Source: Candidatus Microbacterium colombiense (GTDB lineage Bacteria; Actinomycetota; Actinomycetes; Actinomycetales; Microbacteriaceae). Taken from it: a stretch of DNA of 64,000 bases. Positions 18,262 through 26,954 of this stretch are shown here, in pieces. The stretch lies in contig CP119308.1 in assembly GCA_029203165.1 (NCBI GenBank), positions 1,054,001 through 1,118,000 of the forward strand, in the 5' to 3' direction. The notes below the pieces were generated by a model. That model worked only from the letters and a program-made list of their open reading frames with translations. It was not told where the DNA came from and made no database searches. The number at the start of each line of letters is the position of its first letter. Within the stretch, counting starts at the first letter, position 1. The position numbers and the translations under genes were made by a program.

Positions 18262-19431
18262 TCAGTCTCCCTTCACGTTGACGAGCTGGCGCAACGTGTG
18301 CCGGATCGAGACGAGGCTCGCGGCATCCGCCATCACCCGGTCGATCGGCTTGTACGCCTGCGGGATCTCGTCGATGAACGCGTCGGTGTCGCGGAACTCG
18401 ATGCCGGACATCGCCTCCCGCAGCTGCTCGTGCGTGAACGTCTTGCGCGCGGCGGAGCGGGAGTACTCCCGACCGGCACCGTGCGGTGAGGAGTTGAGAG
18501 ACTGCGGGTCACCCAGGCCCTCCACCACGTAGGAGGCCGTTCCCATCGAGCCAGGGATCAGTCCCGGCCGACCGGCATCCGCCTGGATCGCCCCCTTGCG
18601 CGACACCCACACCTGCTTGCCGTAGTGCTTCTCCGACTCGGTGAAGTTGTGGTGGCAGTTGATGCGCTCCTGCTCGTCGACCGGCGTTCCGAGGAACTCC
18701 GTGACCTGACGGATGACGCGGTCCATCATCTCCTCACGGTTGAGCAGCGCGAAGTGCTGTGCCCACCGCAGTTCGTGGATGTAGCGGGTGAACTCCGCGG
18801 TGCCCTCGACGAGGTAGGCCAGGTCGGGGTCGGGCAGGGTGATCCACCACTGCTTCGCCAGCCGCTGGGCGACGGAGATGTGGTGTCCGGCGATCCGGTT
18901 GCCCACGCCCCGCGACCCGGAGTGCAGGAACAGCCACACCCGGTCGAGCTCATCGACGGAGACCTCGATGAAGTGGTTGCCCGAGCCCAGCGTGCCCAGC
19001 TGCAGGCGCCAGTTCTTGGCGTACGTCTCGGGGTCGAAGCCGTGCGTCTCGGCGAGCGCCTCGAGCTCCGCGATGCGGGGCTCGGCGGTCGCGACGATCT
19101 TCTTGTTGTAGCGACCGGCGGAGAGCGGGATCGCGCGCTCGATCTGCTCGCGCAGCGGCGCGAGGTCGAGACCCGCGAGGTCGTTCTTCGTGAACGAGGT
19201 GCGGACGGCGATCATCCCGCAGCCGATGTCGACGCCGACTGCGGCGGGGATGATCGCGCCGAGGGTCGGGATGACCGATCCGACGGTCGCCCCCTTGCCC
19301 AGGTGCGCATCCGGCATCAGGGCCAGATGCGGGTGGATGAACGGCATGCCGGAGGCGGTGCGTGCCTGGTCGATGGTCTTCTCATCGATCAGCGACGCCC
19401 ATGACAGCAGCCGTGCGGAGAGCCTCTCCAT
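18262..19431 (-). CDS. rtcB: RtcB-family RNA ligase
   Basis: The 389-residue protein shows the RtcB metal and catalytic motifs: VGVDIGCGM, LGSGNHFIEV, HSGSRGVGN, and the guanylated-His loop PHGAGREYSRSAA. RtcB joins 2',3'-cyclic phosphate RNA ends to 5'-OH ends using GTP and Mn, for RNA repair. The ATG at 19431 has AAAGGA just upstream. No archease or RtcA gene is adjacent. It lies 46 nt behind a terminator hairpin that follows a small ORF, so it may be read through from that unit. Confidence 0.93.
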   Translation of the reverse strand: MERLSARLLSWASLIDEKTIDQARTASGMPFIHPHLALMPDAHLGKGATVGSVIPTLGAIIPAAVGVDIGCGMIAVRTSFTKNDLAGLDLAPLREQIERAIPLSAGRYNKKIVATAEPRIAELEALAETHGFDPETYAKNWRLQLGTLGSGNHFIEVSVDELDRVWLFLHSGSRGVGNRIAGHHISVAQRLAKQWWITLPDPDLAYLVEGTAEFTRYIHELRWAQHFALLNREEMMDRVIRQVTEFLGTPVDEQERINCHHNFTESEKHYGKQVWVSRKGAIQADAGRPGLIPGSMGTASYVVEGLGDPQSLNSSPHGAGREYSRSAARKTFTHEQLREAMSGIEFRDTDAFIDEIPQAYKPIDRVMADAASLVSIRHTLRQLVNVKGD

Positions 19432-19477
19432 GATTCCTTTCCTTGTGTGCTGGTCAGCCACAGGTCGAGAACTCATG

Positions 19478-19509
19478 AAAAAAAGCCCCGGACCTGTCGG
19501 TACGGGGCT
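19478..19509 (-). terminator. Intrinsic terminator or attenuator before rtcB
   Basis: Read leftward, AGCCCCG pairs with CGGGGCT (arms 19503-19509 and 19484-19490) and the loop adds ACC/GGT. Seven T follow (19478-19484 as A on the plus strand). This is the most classical Rho-independent terminator in the window. It ends the small ORF at 19528-19626 and lies directly upstream of rtcB. Confidence 0.88.
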
Positions 19510-19527
19510 GCGTGAGAGCGGATGCTG

Positions 19528-19626
19528 TCACACGGCGCGTGCCGGAGGGTACGACTCGAAACGGTCATTGCGCTTCGGCTGAAGCTGCAACACCGCCACG
19601 ATGGGGAGATTCCGCTGAGCGGTCAT
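19528..19626 (-). CDS. Small ORF of 32 residues with its own promoter and terminator
   Basis: An ATG at 19626 follows GAGGAG at 7-nt spacing. It encodes a 32-residue, basic, mostly polar peptide with a hydrophobic N-terminal segment (LPIVAVLQLQ) and the end YPPARAV. Upstream is a good sigma-70 promoter (19674-19703) and downstream a strong terminator (19478-19509), so this is a complete transcription unit. No known family is recognised. It may be a stand-alone small protein or a leader peptide controlling read-through into rtcB. Confidence 0.6.
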   Translation of the reverse strand: MTAQRNLPIVAVLQLQPKRNDRFESYPPARAV

Positions 19627-19673
19627 CTGTCGTCTCCTCGGCTGGACGCTGCGCCGGTCGGCACAGCTTTTCG

Positions 19674-19703
19674 AGACTAGGGCGCGACACGCCCGGGAGT
19701 CAA
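19674..19703 (-). promoter_or_regulatory. Sigma-70-like promoter of the small ORF (and perhaps rtcB)
   Basis: Leftward -35 TTGACT (19698-19703) and -10 TAGTCT (19674-19679) are separated by 18 bp. The -35 overlaps the TGA stop of the VOC gene. The predicted start of transcription is near 19667, giving a 5' leader of about 40 nt before the small ORF. Confidence 0.7.
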
Positions 19704-20104
19704 GCCGGATCGCGCGGCGGGTTGTACATGAACTCGACGCGGATGCCGTCGTCGTCCTCGACGAACGAGGCGTAGTACCGGTCGCTGTAGCGGGGGTACT
19801 CCTTCGGATCGCGCACAGCCGTCCATCCCGCGTCCAGGGCGATCGCGTGCAGACGATCGACCTCGTCGCGGGACTCGACGGCCCACGCCAGATGCTGCCA
19901 GCCGACGCGTCCGTGCCGGTGCGGGGCGGAGTCCTCATCCCACACGTAGAGGATCATCTCGGTCTCATCGCCGTTGTGCCACGAGATCGAGTGGTCGTCC
20001 TCGCCGCCGCTGTGGTAGCCCAGGGCGGTGAGGATCGGGTGGAACTGCGTGCGCCCGCGCTCGAGATCGGCGACGGTGATGCCCAGGTGATCGAGGAGTG
20101 CCAT
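19700..20104 (-). CDS. VOC-family (glyoxalase/dioxygenase-like) protein
   Basis: A 134-residue protein with the VOC layout: LDHLGITVADLERG at the start, QHLAWAVESRDEVD in the second module and GIRVEFMYNPP near the end, where the metal Glu is expected. Its function is not evident. It follows the siderophore-interacting protein gene by 12 nt on the same strand. Confidence 0.87.
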   Translation of the reverse strand: MALLDHLGITVADLERGRTQFHPILTALGYHSGGEDDHSISWHNGDETEMILYVWDEDSAPHRHGRVGWQHLAWAVESRDEVDRLHAIALDAGWTAVRDPKEYPRYSDRYYASFVEDDDGIRVEFMYNPPRDPA

Positions 20105-20116
20105 GCCGCCATCCTG

Positions 20117-20884
20117 TCAGTGCGGTGCGTGATACTCCGCTTCGCCGCGCTTCCAGTACCCCTTGACGACGGCTTTCGCCGCGTCGATGTCCCAGCGCGC
20201 GAGGAGGGCCCGTCCGGGCTTGACGATGGACTGCTCCGCAGCGATGAACACGAAGGGATCCTCGCCGACCGCGTCATCTGCGTCGAGCGCATCGAGGAAC
20301 GGGATGAGCGCGGAACCGGCGGGAGCATCGCCGCGGTGCAGCCACTCCACCTCGACCGGGGCGTCGATGTCGATCTCCCGTCCCACCGAGACCGTCTCGA
20401 TCACGATGCGCACGGCGGCATCGGTCGGGGCCAGCGCGGCGAAGCGTCGGATCGCGGGGATCGCCGTCTCGTCGCCCGCCAGGAACCACGATCCGGGTGT
20501 GCCGACGAGTACGGCGGACCCGCGGGGTCCGCCGACGCCGATCGACGACCCGAGAGGAGCGGTGGCAGCCCAGGGGGCGGCGACACCCTGATCGCCATGC
20601 ACGGCGAACTCGACGTCCAGCCAGTCCTCGCCCCAGGCGAGCGGTGTGTACTCACGACTCGGCGACGCGCGCAGCTCGTCGATCGTGTGCACCGGTCCGG
20701 TGGGGAAGAAGAGCCGCATGTGGTCATCGGCTCCGGGGGAATCGAAGCCCGCGAGGTCGGCGCCGGTCAGACGGATCCGCACGTAATCGGGTGCGAGCCA
20801 CTCCCGCCCGGTCATCGTGACGGTGCGGAACACGAGGTCCAGTCCGCGCCGGTCGATCGAGAAATCGGAGGTGGTCTCGCTCAT
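20117..20884 (-). CDS. Siderophore-interacting protein (ferric-siderophore reductase)
   Basis: A 255-residue flavoprotein of the ViuB/SIP family. The FAD-binding motif SREYTPLAW lies near residue 77 and the NAD(P)-binding domain follows (GSWFLAGDETAIPAI, FVFIAAEQS). SIPs reduce ferric siderophores to release iron in the cytosol. It is divergent from a siderophore ABC importer, and the shared intergenic region carries two DtxR-type iron boxes, so both should be induced when iron is scarce. Confidence 0.92.
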   Translation of the reverse strand: MSETTSDFSIDRRGLDLVFRTVTMTGREWLAPDYVRIRLTGADLAGFDSPGADDHMRLFFPTGPVHTIDELRASPSREYTPLAWGEDWLDVEFAVHGDQGVAAPWAATAPLGSSIGVGGPRGSAVLVGTPGSWFLAGDETAIPAIRRFAALAPTDAAVRIVIETVSVGREIDIDAPVEVEWLHRGDAPAGSALIPFLDALDADDAVGEDPFVFIAAEQSIVKPGRALLARWDIDAAKAVVKGYWKRGEAEYHAPH

Positions 20885-20888
20885 GAAT

Positions 20889-20907
20889 TCAGGCTAGCCT
20901 AAATTCT
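20889..20907. promoter_or_regulatory. DtxR/IdeR iron box 1
   Basis: The 19-mer around AGGCTAGCCTAA matches the DtxR consensus (TTAGGTTAGCCTAACCTAA) at about 13 of 19 positions. It lies 4 nt before the SIP start codon, in the divergent iron-uptake promoter region. Confidence 0.75.
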
Positions 20908-20909
20908 AG

Positions 20910-20928
20910 TGAGGGTAGGCAACCCTAA
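20910..20928. promoter_or_regulatory. DtxR/IdeR iron box 2
   Basis: Read on the minus strand, TTAGGGTTGCCTACCCTCA matches the DtxR consensus at about 15 of 19 positions. It stands side by side with box 1, upstream of the substrate-binding protein gene, as expected for iron-dependent repression of both directions. Confidence 0.78.
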
Positions 20929-20988
20929 CTTCACTCCCTTCAGCGCCCGTCGTGCGGCGCGATCATCCCGCAGAACAGGAGTCTCTCC

Positions 20989-21981
20989 ATGTCCATGCCC
21001 AGAATCCTCAGCGCCACGAGCCTCGGCCTCGTCGGCCTTCTCGCGCTCGCCGGATGTGCGTCCGGCGAAACCGTCTCTCCGGAGCAGACCGCCGCCGCCG
21101 ACTCCGTCACGATCGAGGACAACACCGGCAGCCACGAGGTCGCCACGCCCCCGACATCGGTCGTCGCCCTCGACAACCGCACGTTCCAGACGCTGTCCGA
21201 TTGGGACGTGGAACTGGCCGCCGGAGCGGTCGCGCTGATGCCGGAGACAGTGTCGTACGTGGAGGATGACGCGATCGTCGACGTCGGGCTGCACAACGAG
21301 CCCGACCTCGAGGCCATCGTTGCCGTCGAGCCGGATCTCATCATCAGCGGACAGCGCTTCACCCAGCACAATGAGGCGATCGCCGATCTCGTCCCGGACG
21401 CGACGATCATCGACCTGGAGCCGCGCGAGGGCGAAGCGTTCGACGCGGAGCTGAAGCGACAGGTCACCGCCCTCGGCGAGATCTTCGGCAAGCAGGATGA
21501 GGCGAAGAAGCTGGTCGACGACTTCGACGCTGCCGTCGAGCGCGCCAAAGCCGCTTACGTCGACGCCGACACCGTGATGGCCGTCAACACCTCGGGTGGG
21601 GCGATCGGGTACCTCGCACCCACCGTCGGTCGCTCGCTCGGCCCGGTGTACGACATCCTCGGGCTCACTCCGGCGCTCGAGGTCGACGACGCGAGCGACG
21701 ACCACCAGGGCGACGACATCTCGGTGGAGGCGATCGCCGCGTCGAACCCCGACTGGATCCTCGTGCTCGACCGTGATGCGGTGTTCGCCGCCGAGACGCC
21801 CGACTACGTGCAGGCATCCGAGATCCTCGAGAACTCCGAGGCGCTCGCGTCCGTCACCGCGGTCGCCGATGATCAGATCGTGTACATGCCCACGGACACC
21901 TACCTCAACGAGGGGATCCAGACGTACACGACCTTCTTCAACGACCTCGCCGACGCACTCGAGAAGAGCGCCGGCAACTGA
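20989..21981 (+). CDS. Siderophore ABC importer, substrate-binding lipoprotein
   Basis: A 330-residue lipoprotein with signal ending LALAGC (Cys23). The two-lobed FecB/FatB-type fold (TroA superfamily) shows PTSVVALDNRTFQTL and EPDLIISGQRF. AGGAG lies 7 nt before the ATG at 20989. It captures ferric siderophore outside the membrane and passes it to the two permeases encoded next. The DtxR boxes upstream indicate iron control. Confidence 0.92.
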   Translation: MSMPRILSATSLGLVGLLALAGCASGETVSPEQTAAADSVTIEDNTGSHEVATPPTSVVALDNRTFQTLSDWDVELAAGAVALMPETVSYVEDDAIVDVGLHNEPDLEAIVAVEPDLIISGQRFTQHNEAIADLVPDATIIDLEPREGEAFDAELKRQVTALGEIFGKQDEAKKLVDDFDAAVERAKAAYVDADTVMAVNTSGGAIGYLAPTVGRSLGPVYDILGLTPALEVDDASDDHQGDDISVEAIAASNPDWILVLDRDAVFAAETPDYVQASEILENSEALASVTAVADDQIVYMPTDTYLNEGIQTYTTFFNDLADALEKSAGN

Positions 21982-22028
21982 GACCGTGCGGCGGCACCCG
22001 GTCGGGGGACCGGGTGCCGCCGCCCGTC

Positions 22029-23018
22029 ATGATGATCTCCACGAATCTCACGTCGCCCCCTCGGTCCGCCGGGCGGCTGTTCGACGTCAAGCTGGTGATC
22101 GGCGTCCTCGTCGTCGCGGCGCTCCTCGTCGTCTCGCTCTTCACGGGTGTGTACGACATCGCCGGGGCGGCCGATGGGGCCGAGATGTTCCAGATCACAC
22201 GTGTTCCGCGCACGATCGCCCTCGTGCTCGCCGGCGCTGCCATGGCGATGGCGGGCCTCGTGATGCAGCTCCTCACCCAGAACCGATTCGTCGAGCCGAC
22301 GACCACCGGCACCACCGAGTGGGCGGGGCTCGGCCTGCTCGCCGTGATGGTGTTCGTGCCGCACCCCTCGCTCCCGCTGCGAATGCTCGGTGCGGTCGTC
22401 GCGGCCTTCGTCGGCACGATGGTGTTCTTCGCGTTCCTGCGACGCGTCTCGCTCACGTCATCGCTGATAGTGCCGATCGTCGGGATCATGCTCGGCTCGG
22501 TGGTGGGGGCGGTGTCGACGTATTTCGCGCTCGTCACCGACTCGCTGCAGAACCTGGGCGTGTGGTTCGCCGGCAGCTTCACGTCGGTGCTCCGAGGTCA
22601 GTACGAGATGCTGTGGGTGGTCGCGCTCGTCGGGATCGTCGTGTTCATCGTCGCCGACCGGCTCACCATCGCCGGTCTCGGCGAGGAGGTCGCGACGAAC
22701 GTGGGCGTGAACTACAACCGGGTCATCCTGCTCGGTACCGTCCTGATCGCCATCACCACGGGAGTCGTGACAGTGGTCGTGGGAAACCTCCCGTTCCTCG
22801 GACTCATAGTGCCGAACATCGTCTCCCTGGTGCGCGGCGATGACCTGCGCAGCAATCTGCCATGGGTGTGTCTGCTCGGCATCGCGATCGTCACCGTCTG
22901 CGACATCATCGGACGCACGATCATCATGCCGTTCGAGGTGCCGGTGTCGTTGATCCTCGGTGTGTTCGGGGCGGTCGTGTTCATCCTGCTCCTGTTGAGG
23001 CAGCGCCGCCGTGGGTAG
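22029..23018 (+). CDS. Siderophore ABC importer, permease 1 (FecCD family)
   Basis: A membrane protein of about 329 residues with eight to nine helices. It has the FecCD signatures VPRTIALVLAGAAMAMAGLVMQ and GNLPFLGLIVPNIV, the latter near the ATPase-coupling loop. ATG at 22029 is taken as start; an in-frame GTG at 22014 behind GGGGGA is the main alternative. It pairs with the second permease, whose start overlaps this stop by 8 nt. Confidence 0.92.
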   Translation: MMISTNLTSPPRSAGRLFDVKLVIGVLVVAALLVVSLFTGVYDIAGAADGAEMFQITRVPRTIALVLAGAAMAMAGLVMQLLTQNRFVEPTTTGTTEWAGLGLLAVMVFVPHPSLPLRMLGAVVAAFVGTMVFFAFLRRVSLTSSLIVPIVGIMLGSVVGAVSTYFALVTDSLQNLGVWFAGSFTSVLRGQYEMLWVVALVGIVVFIVADRLTIAGLGEEVATNVGVNYNRVILLGTVLIAITTGVVTVVVGNLPFLGLIVPNIVSLVRGDDLRSNLPWVCLLGIAIVTVCDIIGRTIIMPFEVPVSLILGVFGAVVFILLLLRQRRRG

Positions 23019-24039
23019 CGCCGTGCAGGGTCACGCGCTGCGTTCGGCCGGTTCGTTCACGACGGCGCGTGCACGACGTCGCTACGTGCTCGTGATCGTC
23101 GTCCTCGCTGCGGCCTCGGTGGTGTTCGGCTTCGGAGTGCTCGCCTGGGACAATCCGATGCCGGTCGCATCGGAAGGCTTCTGGCGGATCGCGCGACACC
23201 GCGCCACGAACATCACGGTGATGGCGGTCGTCGCGGTGGCGCAGGCGGTTGCGACCGTCGCGTTCCAGACAGTCACCAACAATCGCATCATCACGCCGTC
23301 GATCATGGGCTTCGAGTCCCTGTACCGGGTCGTCCAGACGACGACGGTGTACCTGTTCGGTGTCGCCGGGCTCGTCGCGATCCAAGGGCTCTGGCAGTTC
23401 GGCATCCAGATCGCGATCATGGTCTCTCTGGCGATGGCACTCTACGGCTGGCTCCTGTCCGGCCGCTACGGCAACCTGCAGCTCATGCTGCTGATCGGCA
23501 TCGTCATCGGCGGCGGGCTCGGCGCGATCTCCACGTTCATGCAGCGCCTGCTCACCCCGAGCGAGTTCGATGTGCTCGCCGCGCGACTGTTCGGCAACGT
23601 CTCCAATGCCGATGCGTCGTACCTGCCGCTCGCGATTCCGCTGTGCGTCGGCGCCTCCGCGCTGCTGTGGATGCGCGCGCGCCGACTGAACCTCATGGCG
23701 CTCGGGCCGGACGCGGCACGCTCGCTCGGGCTCGACCACCGACGCGAGCTGTTCGTCGTGCTGTTCCTGGTGGCGGTGCTCATGGCGACGTCCACCGCGC
23801 TCGTGGGACCCATGACTTTCCTCGGCTTCCTCGTCGCCACCTTGGCCTACCAGTTCGCCGACTCGCATGACCATCGGTTGATCTTCCCCGTCGCCGTCCT
23901 CACCGCGTTCACGATCCTGGCGGGCGCGTACTTCGTCATGAAGAACGTCTTCTATGCGCAGGGGATGGTGTCGATCCTGATCGAACTGGTCGGCGGCGCG
24001 GTGTTCCTCATCGTCATCCTCAGAAAGGGCAGACTGTGA
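23011..24039 (+). CDS. Siderophore ABC importer, permease 2 (FecCD family)
   Basis: A 342-residue polytopic protein starting at GTG 23011 inside the end of permease 1. It shows the matching family pattern, with QTVTNNRIITPSIMGFESLY early and GPMTFLGFLVATLAYQF late. Together with permease 1 it forms the heterodimeric channel. The stop overlaps the ATPase start (GTGA), so the four genes form one tight operon. Confidence 0.92.
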   Translation: MGSAVQGHALRSAGSFTTARARRRYVLVIVVLAAASVVFGFGVLAWDNPMPVASEGFWRIARHRATNITVMAVVAVAQAVATVAFQTVTNNRIITPSIMGFESLYRVVQTTTVYLFGVAGLVAIQGLWQFGIQIAIMVSLAMALYGWLLSGRYGNLQLMLLIGIVIGGGLGAISTFMQRLLTPSEFDVLAARLFGNVSNADASYLPLAIPLCVGASALLWMRARRLNLMALGPDAARSLGLDHRRELFVVLFLVAVLMATSTALVGPMTFLGFLVATLAYQFADSHDHRLIFPVAVLTAFTILAGAYFVMKNVFYAQGMVSILIELVGGAVFLIVILRKGRL

Positions 24040-24791
24040 TCACTCTCGACGGCGTCCGCAAGGAGTACAGCAGCGAGGTCGCGATCGGGCCGGTCGACCT
24101 GGCGATCCCGGCGGGAGGGGTCACCGCCCTGATCGGGCCGAACGGCGCGGGAAAGTCGACCCTGCTCACCATGATCGGACGCTTGAACGGGATGGATGCC
24201 GGAGCGATCGAGATCACCGGCTTCGACGTCGCCTCGACGAAGTCGAAGGACCTGGCGAAGATCGTCTCGATCCTTCGCCAGGAGAATCACTTCGTGACGC
24301 GGCTGACGGTGCGCCAACTCGTCGGCTTCGGCCGCTTTCCGCATTCGAAGGGACGGCTCACACCGGCCGATGAGGTGATCATCAGCCGTGCGGTCGACTT
24401 CCTCGACCTCGCGGCGCTCGAGGGGCGCTATCTCGACGAACTCTCCGGAGGCCAGAGGCAGCGTGCGTATGTCGCGATGGTGCTCGCTCAGGACACCCCG
24501 TTCATCCTGCTCGACGAGCCGCTCAACAACCTCGACATGAGGCATGCCGTGCACATGATGCAGCACCTGCGGCGCGCATCGGAGGAACTCGGGCGCACGA
24601 TCGTCATCGTCCTGCACGACATCAACTTCGCGGGCCACTACGCGGATCACATCTGCGCGATGAAGGACGGCACCGTGATCGAGTTCGGCACGCCGGCGGA
24701 GATCATGACCGGCGAGGTGCTCACACGGGTGTTCGACACGCCTGTGCAGGTGGTCGACGGGCCCTCCGGTCCGCTCGCGGTCTACTACTGA
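24036..24791 (+). CDS. Siderophore ABC importer, ATPase
   Basis: This 251-residue ATPase has Walker A GPNGAGKST, signature LSGGQRQR, Walker B FILLDEPLNNLD and the switch His in VLHDINFA. It is a FepC/FhuC-type subunit that powers import by the two permeases. It is the last gene of the iron operon; no terminator hairpin is evident behind it. Confidence 0.94.
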   Translation: MITLDGVRKEYSSEVAIGPVDLAIPAGGVTALIGPNGAGKSTLLTMIGRLNGMDAGAIEITGFDVASTKSKDLAKIVSILRQENHFVTRLTVRQLVGFGRFPHSKGRLTPADEVIISRAVDFLDLAALEGRYLDELSGGQRQRAYVAMVLAQDTPFILLDEPLNNLDMRHAVHMMQHLRRASEELGRTIVIVLHDINFAGHYADHICAMKDGTVIEFGTPAEIMTGEVLTRVFDTPVQVVDGPSGPLAVYY

Positions 24792-24816
24792 GCGTCGGCG
24801 TCCGAACGGCGGTGCG

Positions 24817-25014
24817 TCAGAGCTCGATCCCGTGGTCCTCGTCGTTCACTCCGGAGTTGTGGCCGCGGCGGGACTCGTACCCCAGGAACCAGCCGAGCCA
24901 CACGATGGCGGCGAGCAGGATGCCGAGCCAGACGTTCTGGAAGATCAGCCCGATCACGATGCCGATGATCAAGAGACCTGCGGTGACGAGGAAGCGAAGT
25001 ACGGCGCGGGACAT
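24817..25014 (-). CDS. Small two-helix membrane protein
   Basis: A 65-residue protein with two hydrophobic helices (about 6-25 and 28-46) and a polar, acidic C-terminus ending DEDHGIEL. Such proteins are common and unnamed in Microbacteriaceae. It is convergent with the siderophore operon, 25 nt away. Function unknown. Confidence 0.65.
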   Translation of the reverse strand: MSRAVLRFLVTAGLLIIGIVIGLIFQNVWLGILLAAIVWLGWFLGYESRRGHNSGVNDEDHGIEL

Positions 25015-25064
25015 GGCCTCAGCCTAGAGCCCCTGCCCCCGGACGGCGGTGCGGAATCGCCTCG

Positions 25065-26024
25065 TCATCGACCCCGGTGGTCTTCGGGGGAGAAGCGGGG
25101 ACCGCGCCGCGGCTCGCTGACCCGACTCGCGAAGATGAGGCGGATCACACGTTGCCGATGGCCGCGCCAGGGCTCGAGCAGGTCGAGCATCCCGTCGTCG
25201 TCCGTGCGATGGCCGGTGAGCGCATAGCCGACCTCATGGGCCAGATGGTAATCGCCGACACTCACGGCATCCGGGTCACCGAGGGCGCGGATGCGTGTCT
25301 CGGCCGACGTCCAGACGCCGATACCGGGGAAGCTGGTCAGCACGCGATCTCGCTCTGCGCCGGTCGGCGCGGCCAGCAGGGCGCGGGAGATGCTCTCGGC
25401 CCGCTCGGCGGCGCGCACGATCGTCTTCGACTGCGGCGGCTGCACTCCGGCACGATGCCACTCCCAGGAGGGGATGCGCCGCCACTCGGCCGGTGTCGGC
25501 GCGGCGTACATCGGCCGCGGGGTCGGGCCGGGCGCCCGCCCACCGTACTGGGTGACGAGCAGTCGCCAGGCGCGGAATGCTTCGAGGCCGGTCACCTTCT
25601 GCTCGATGATCGCGCAGGCGAGGGCATCGAACACCTCATCGGTGCGGGTGAGACGGATGCCGGGCGTGCGCCGTGCGACCTCGGCGATCAGCGGGTGCGA
25701 CGACGGGTCGAACCCCGACGCGTCATCGCGGGAACCGCACAGCACGGGGAGATGTTCGATCGCGTGGGCGGCTCCTGCGCCCCACGCGGTCGCGCGGATC
25801 TCGCCGCTGACAGCGCGCAGTGCCAGCGTCGCGATGCCGCGCGGTGTGCGCAGGGCGCGCCAGAGGACGGCGCCGTCCTGCACCATCGTCGGGTCTCCCG
25901 GGCCGCGGCGCAGGATTCCGACGGTTCGGCGGAGATCGACCGGTTCTGCCGGTCGGTAGGTGGTCTGCTGCGGTGCGCTCGGCGCGACCGCATCGGCCGC
26001 TCCGGCATCCGCAGTCAGGGTCAT
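25065..26024 (-). CDS. DNA-3-methyladenine glycosylase, AlkA-like
   Basis: A 319-residue base-excision repair enzyme of the HhH-GPD superfamily. The helix-hairpin-helix is LTSFPGIGVWTSAE (229-242) and the catalytic Asp258 lies in SVGDYHL. The segment ACAIIEQKVTG is the usual fold core. It removes alkylated purines such as 3-methyladenine. It is encoded alone. Confidence 0.9.
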   Translation of the reverse strand: MTLTADAGAADAVAPSAPQQTTYRPAEPVDLRRTVGILRRGPGDPTMVQDGAVLWRALRTPRGIATLALRAVSGEIRATAWGAGAAHAIEHLPVLCGSRDDASGFDPSSHPLIAEVARRTPGIRLTRTDEVFDALACAIIEQKVTGLEAFRAWRLLVTQYGGRAPGPTPRPMYAAPTPAEWRRIPSWEWHRAGVQPPQSKTIVRAAERAESISRALLAAPTGAERDRVLTSFPGIGVWTSAETRIRALGDPDAVSVGDYHLAHEVGYALTGHRTDDDGMLDLLEPWRGHRQRVIRLIFASRVSEPRRGPRFSPEDHRGR

Positions 26025-26098
26025 GCGCTCACCCTACGCGGGGCCGCTGACACTCAGGCCATGGATGCACTCAGCGACAGGTGTGCGAGGAGTGCGGG

Positions 26099-26806
26099 TC
26101 AGAAGCGGTCAGGCGAGGGAGTGCCGTGGCCGTAGCGGATGACGACGTCGGCATGGCGGTCGAAGCGGTATCCGATGCCGCGCACGGTGCGCACGATGTC
26201 TTCGTAGCGGCCCAGCTTGGCGCGCAGGCGACGCACGTGCACATCGATCGTGCGCTCACCGGGGGTCTCGTCGTCCTGCGCCTGCCAGAGGGCGGAGACG
26301 AGCTCGCTGCGCTCGATGGTGCGGCCTTCGCGCAGCACCAGGTACTGCAGCAGCTCGAACTCCTTGTACGTGAACGCGGCGGACTCGCCGTCGATCAGCA
26401 CGCGCTTGCGGGAGATGTCGACGACGACGCCACCCTCTTCGTCCGTGGTCTCGTCCTCGGCGGCCGCCTTCGTGCGGGCGATCGCCCCGGGCTCGTGGAG
26501 GGCGAGGCGCACGACGTCGAGATCGCGACCGCCGGAACCGTGCGGGGCGAGCGCGACGGTGGCGTGCGTCTCCGCGCCGGGGGCGAGCTCGGCGAGCGTG
26601 CGTCGCAGCGCATCCACGAGCAGCGGCAGGCTCACTCCGGCCTCGGCGGCCTTGATCTCGTCGAGACCGACGTAGAGGGCGAAGCCACGGGGAGAGCGGA
26701 CGGCGGGCAGATCGGCGGCGAGTGGTGCGGCCGACTCCTGGGCCGAGTGTGCGGTGCTGATCGCGGCGGTGGCGGCGGGACGCTCGAGAAGTGCGATGTT
26801 CGACAT
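26099..26806 (-). CDS. Winged-helix transcriptional regulator without receiver domain
   Basis: The 235-residue protein (ATG at 26806, AGGAC 9 nt upstream) has an unassigned N-terminal region of about 130 residues. This is followed by an OmpR-type C-terminal winged helix (YKEFELLQYLV, RTIDVHVRRLRAKL, TVRGIGYRF). No phospho-acceptor receiver precedes it, so control is not by a classical kinase. Its mRNA has an unusual leader: a strong promoter at 27063-27092, a leaderless Cys-rich mini-ORF and hairpins. Its targets are unknown. Confidence 0.85.
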   Translation of the reverse strand: MSNIALLERPAATAAISTAHSAQESAAPLAADLPAVRSPRGFALYVGLDEIKAAEAGVSLPLLVDALRRTLAELAPGAETHATVALAPHGSGGRDLDVVRLALHEPGAIARTKAAAEDETTDEEGGVVVDISRKRVLIDGESAAFTYKEFELLQYLVLREGRTIERSELVSALWQAQDDETPGERTIDVHVRRLRAKLGRYEDIVRTVRGIGYRFDRHADVVIRYGHGTPSPDRF

Positions 26807-26902
26807 GATGATGAAGTCCTCAGGACGTGAGCCGAAGGCTCTGATGCGTTGCATGAATGACCGGGCGAGCCGGGAAACGAGCAAGGGGTGGATGCTCGGA
26901 GA

Positions 26903-26940
26903 CGCTGACCTCGCAGATCGCGAGAAGTTCAGGTCAGGCG
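26903..26940 (-). other. Nested hairpin in the winged-helix gene leader
   Basis: An outer stem of CTGACC/GGTCAG (26905-26910 with 26932-26937) encloses CTCGC/GCGAG (26910-26914 with 26920-26924), so the two share a base. It lies between the mini-ORF stop and the regulator start. There is no T-run, so it would act on translation or through Rho rather than as an intrinsic terminator. Confidence 0.5.
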
Positions 26941-26954
26941 GGGTGGCTGTTCGT

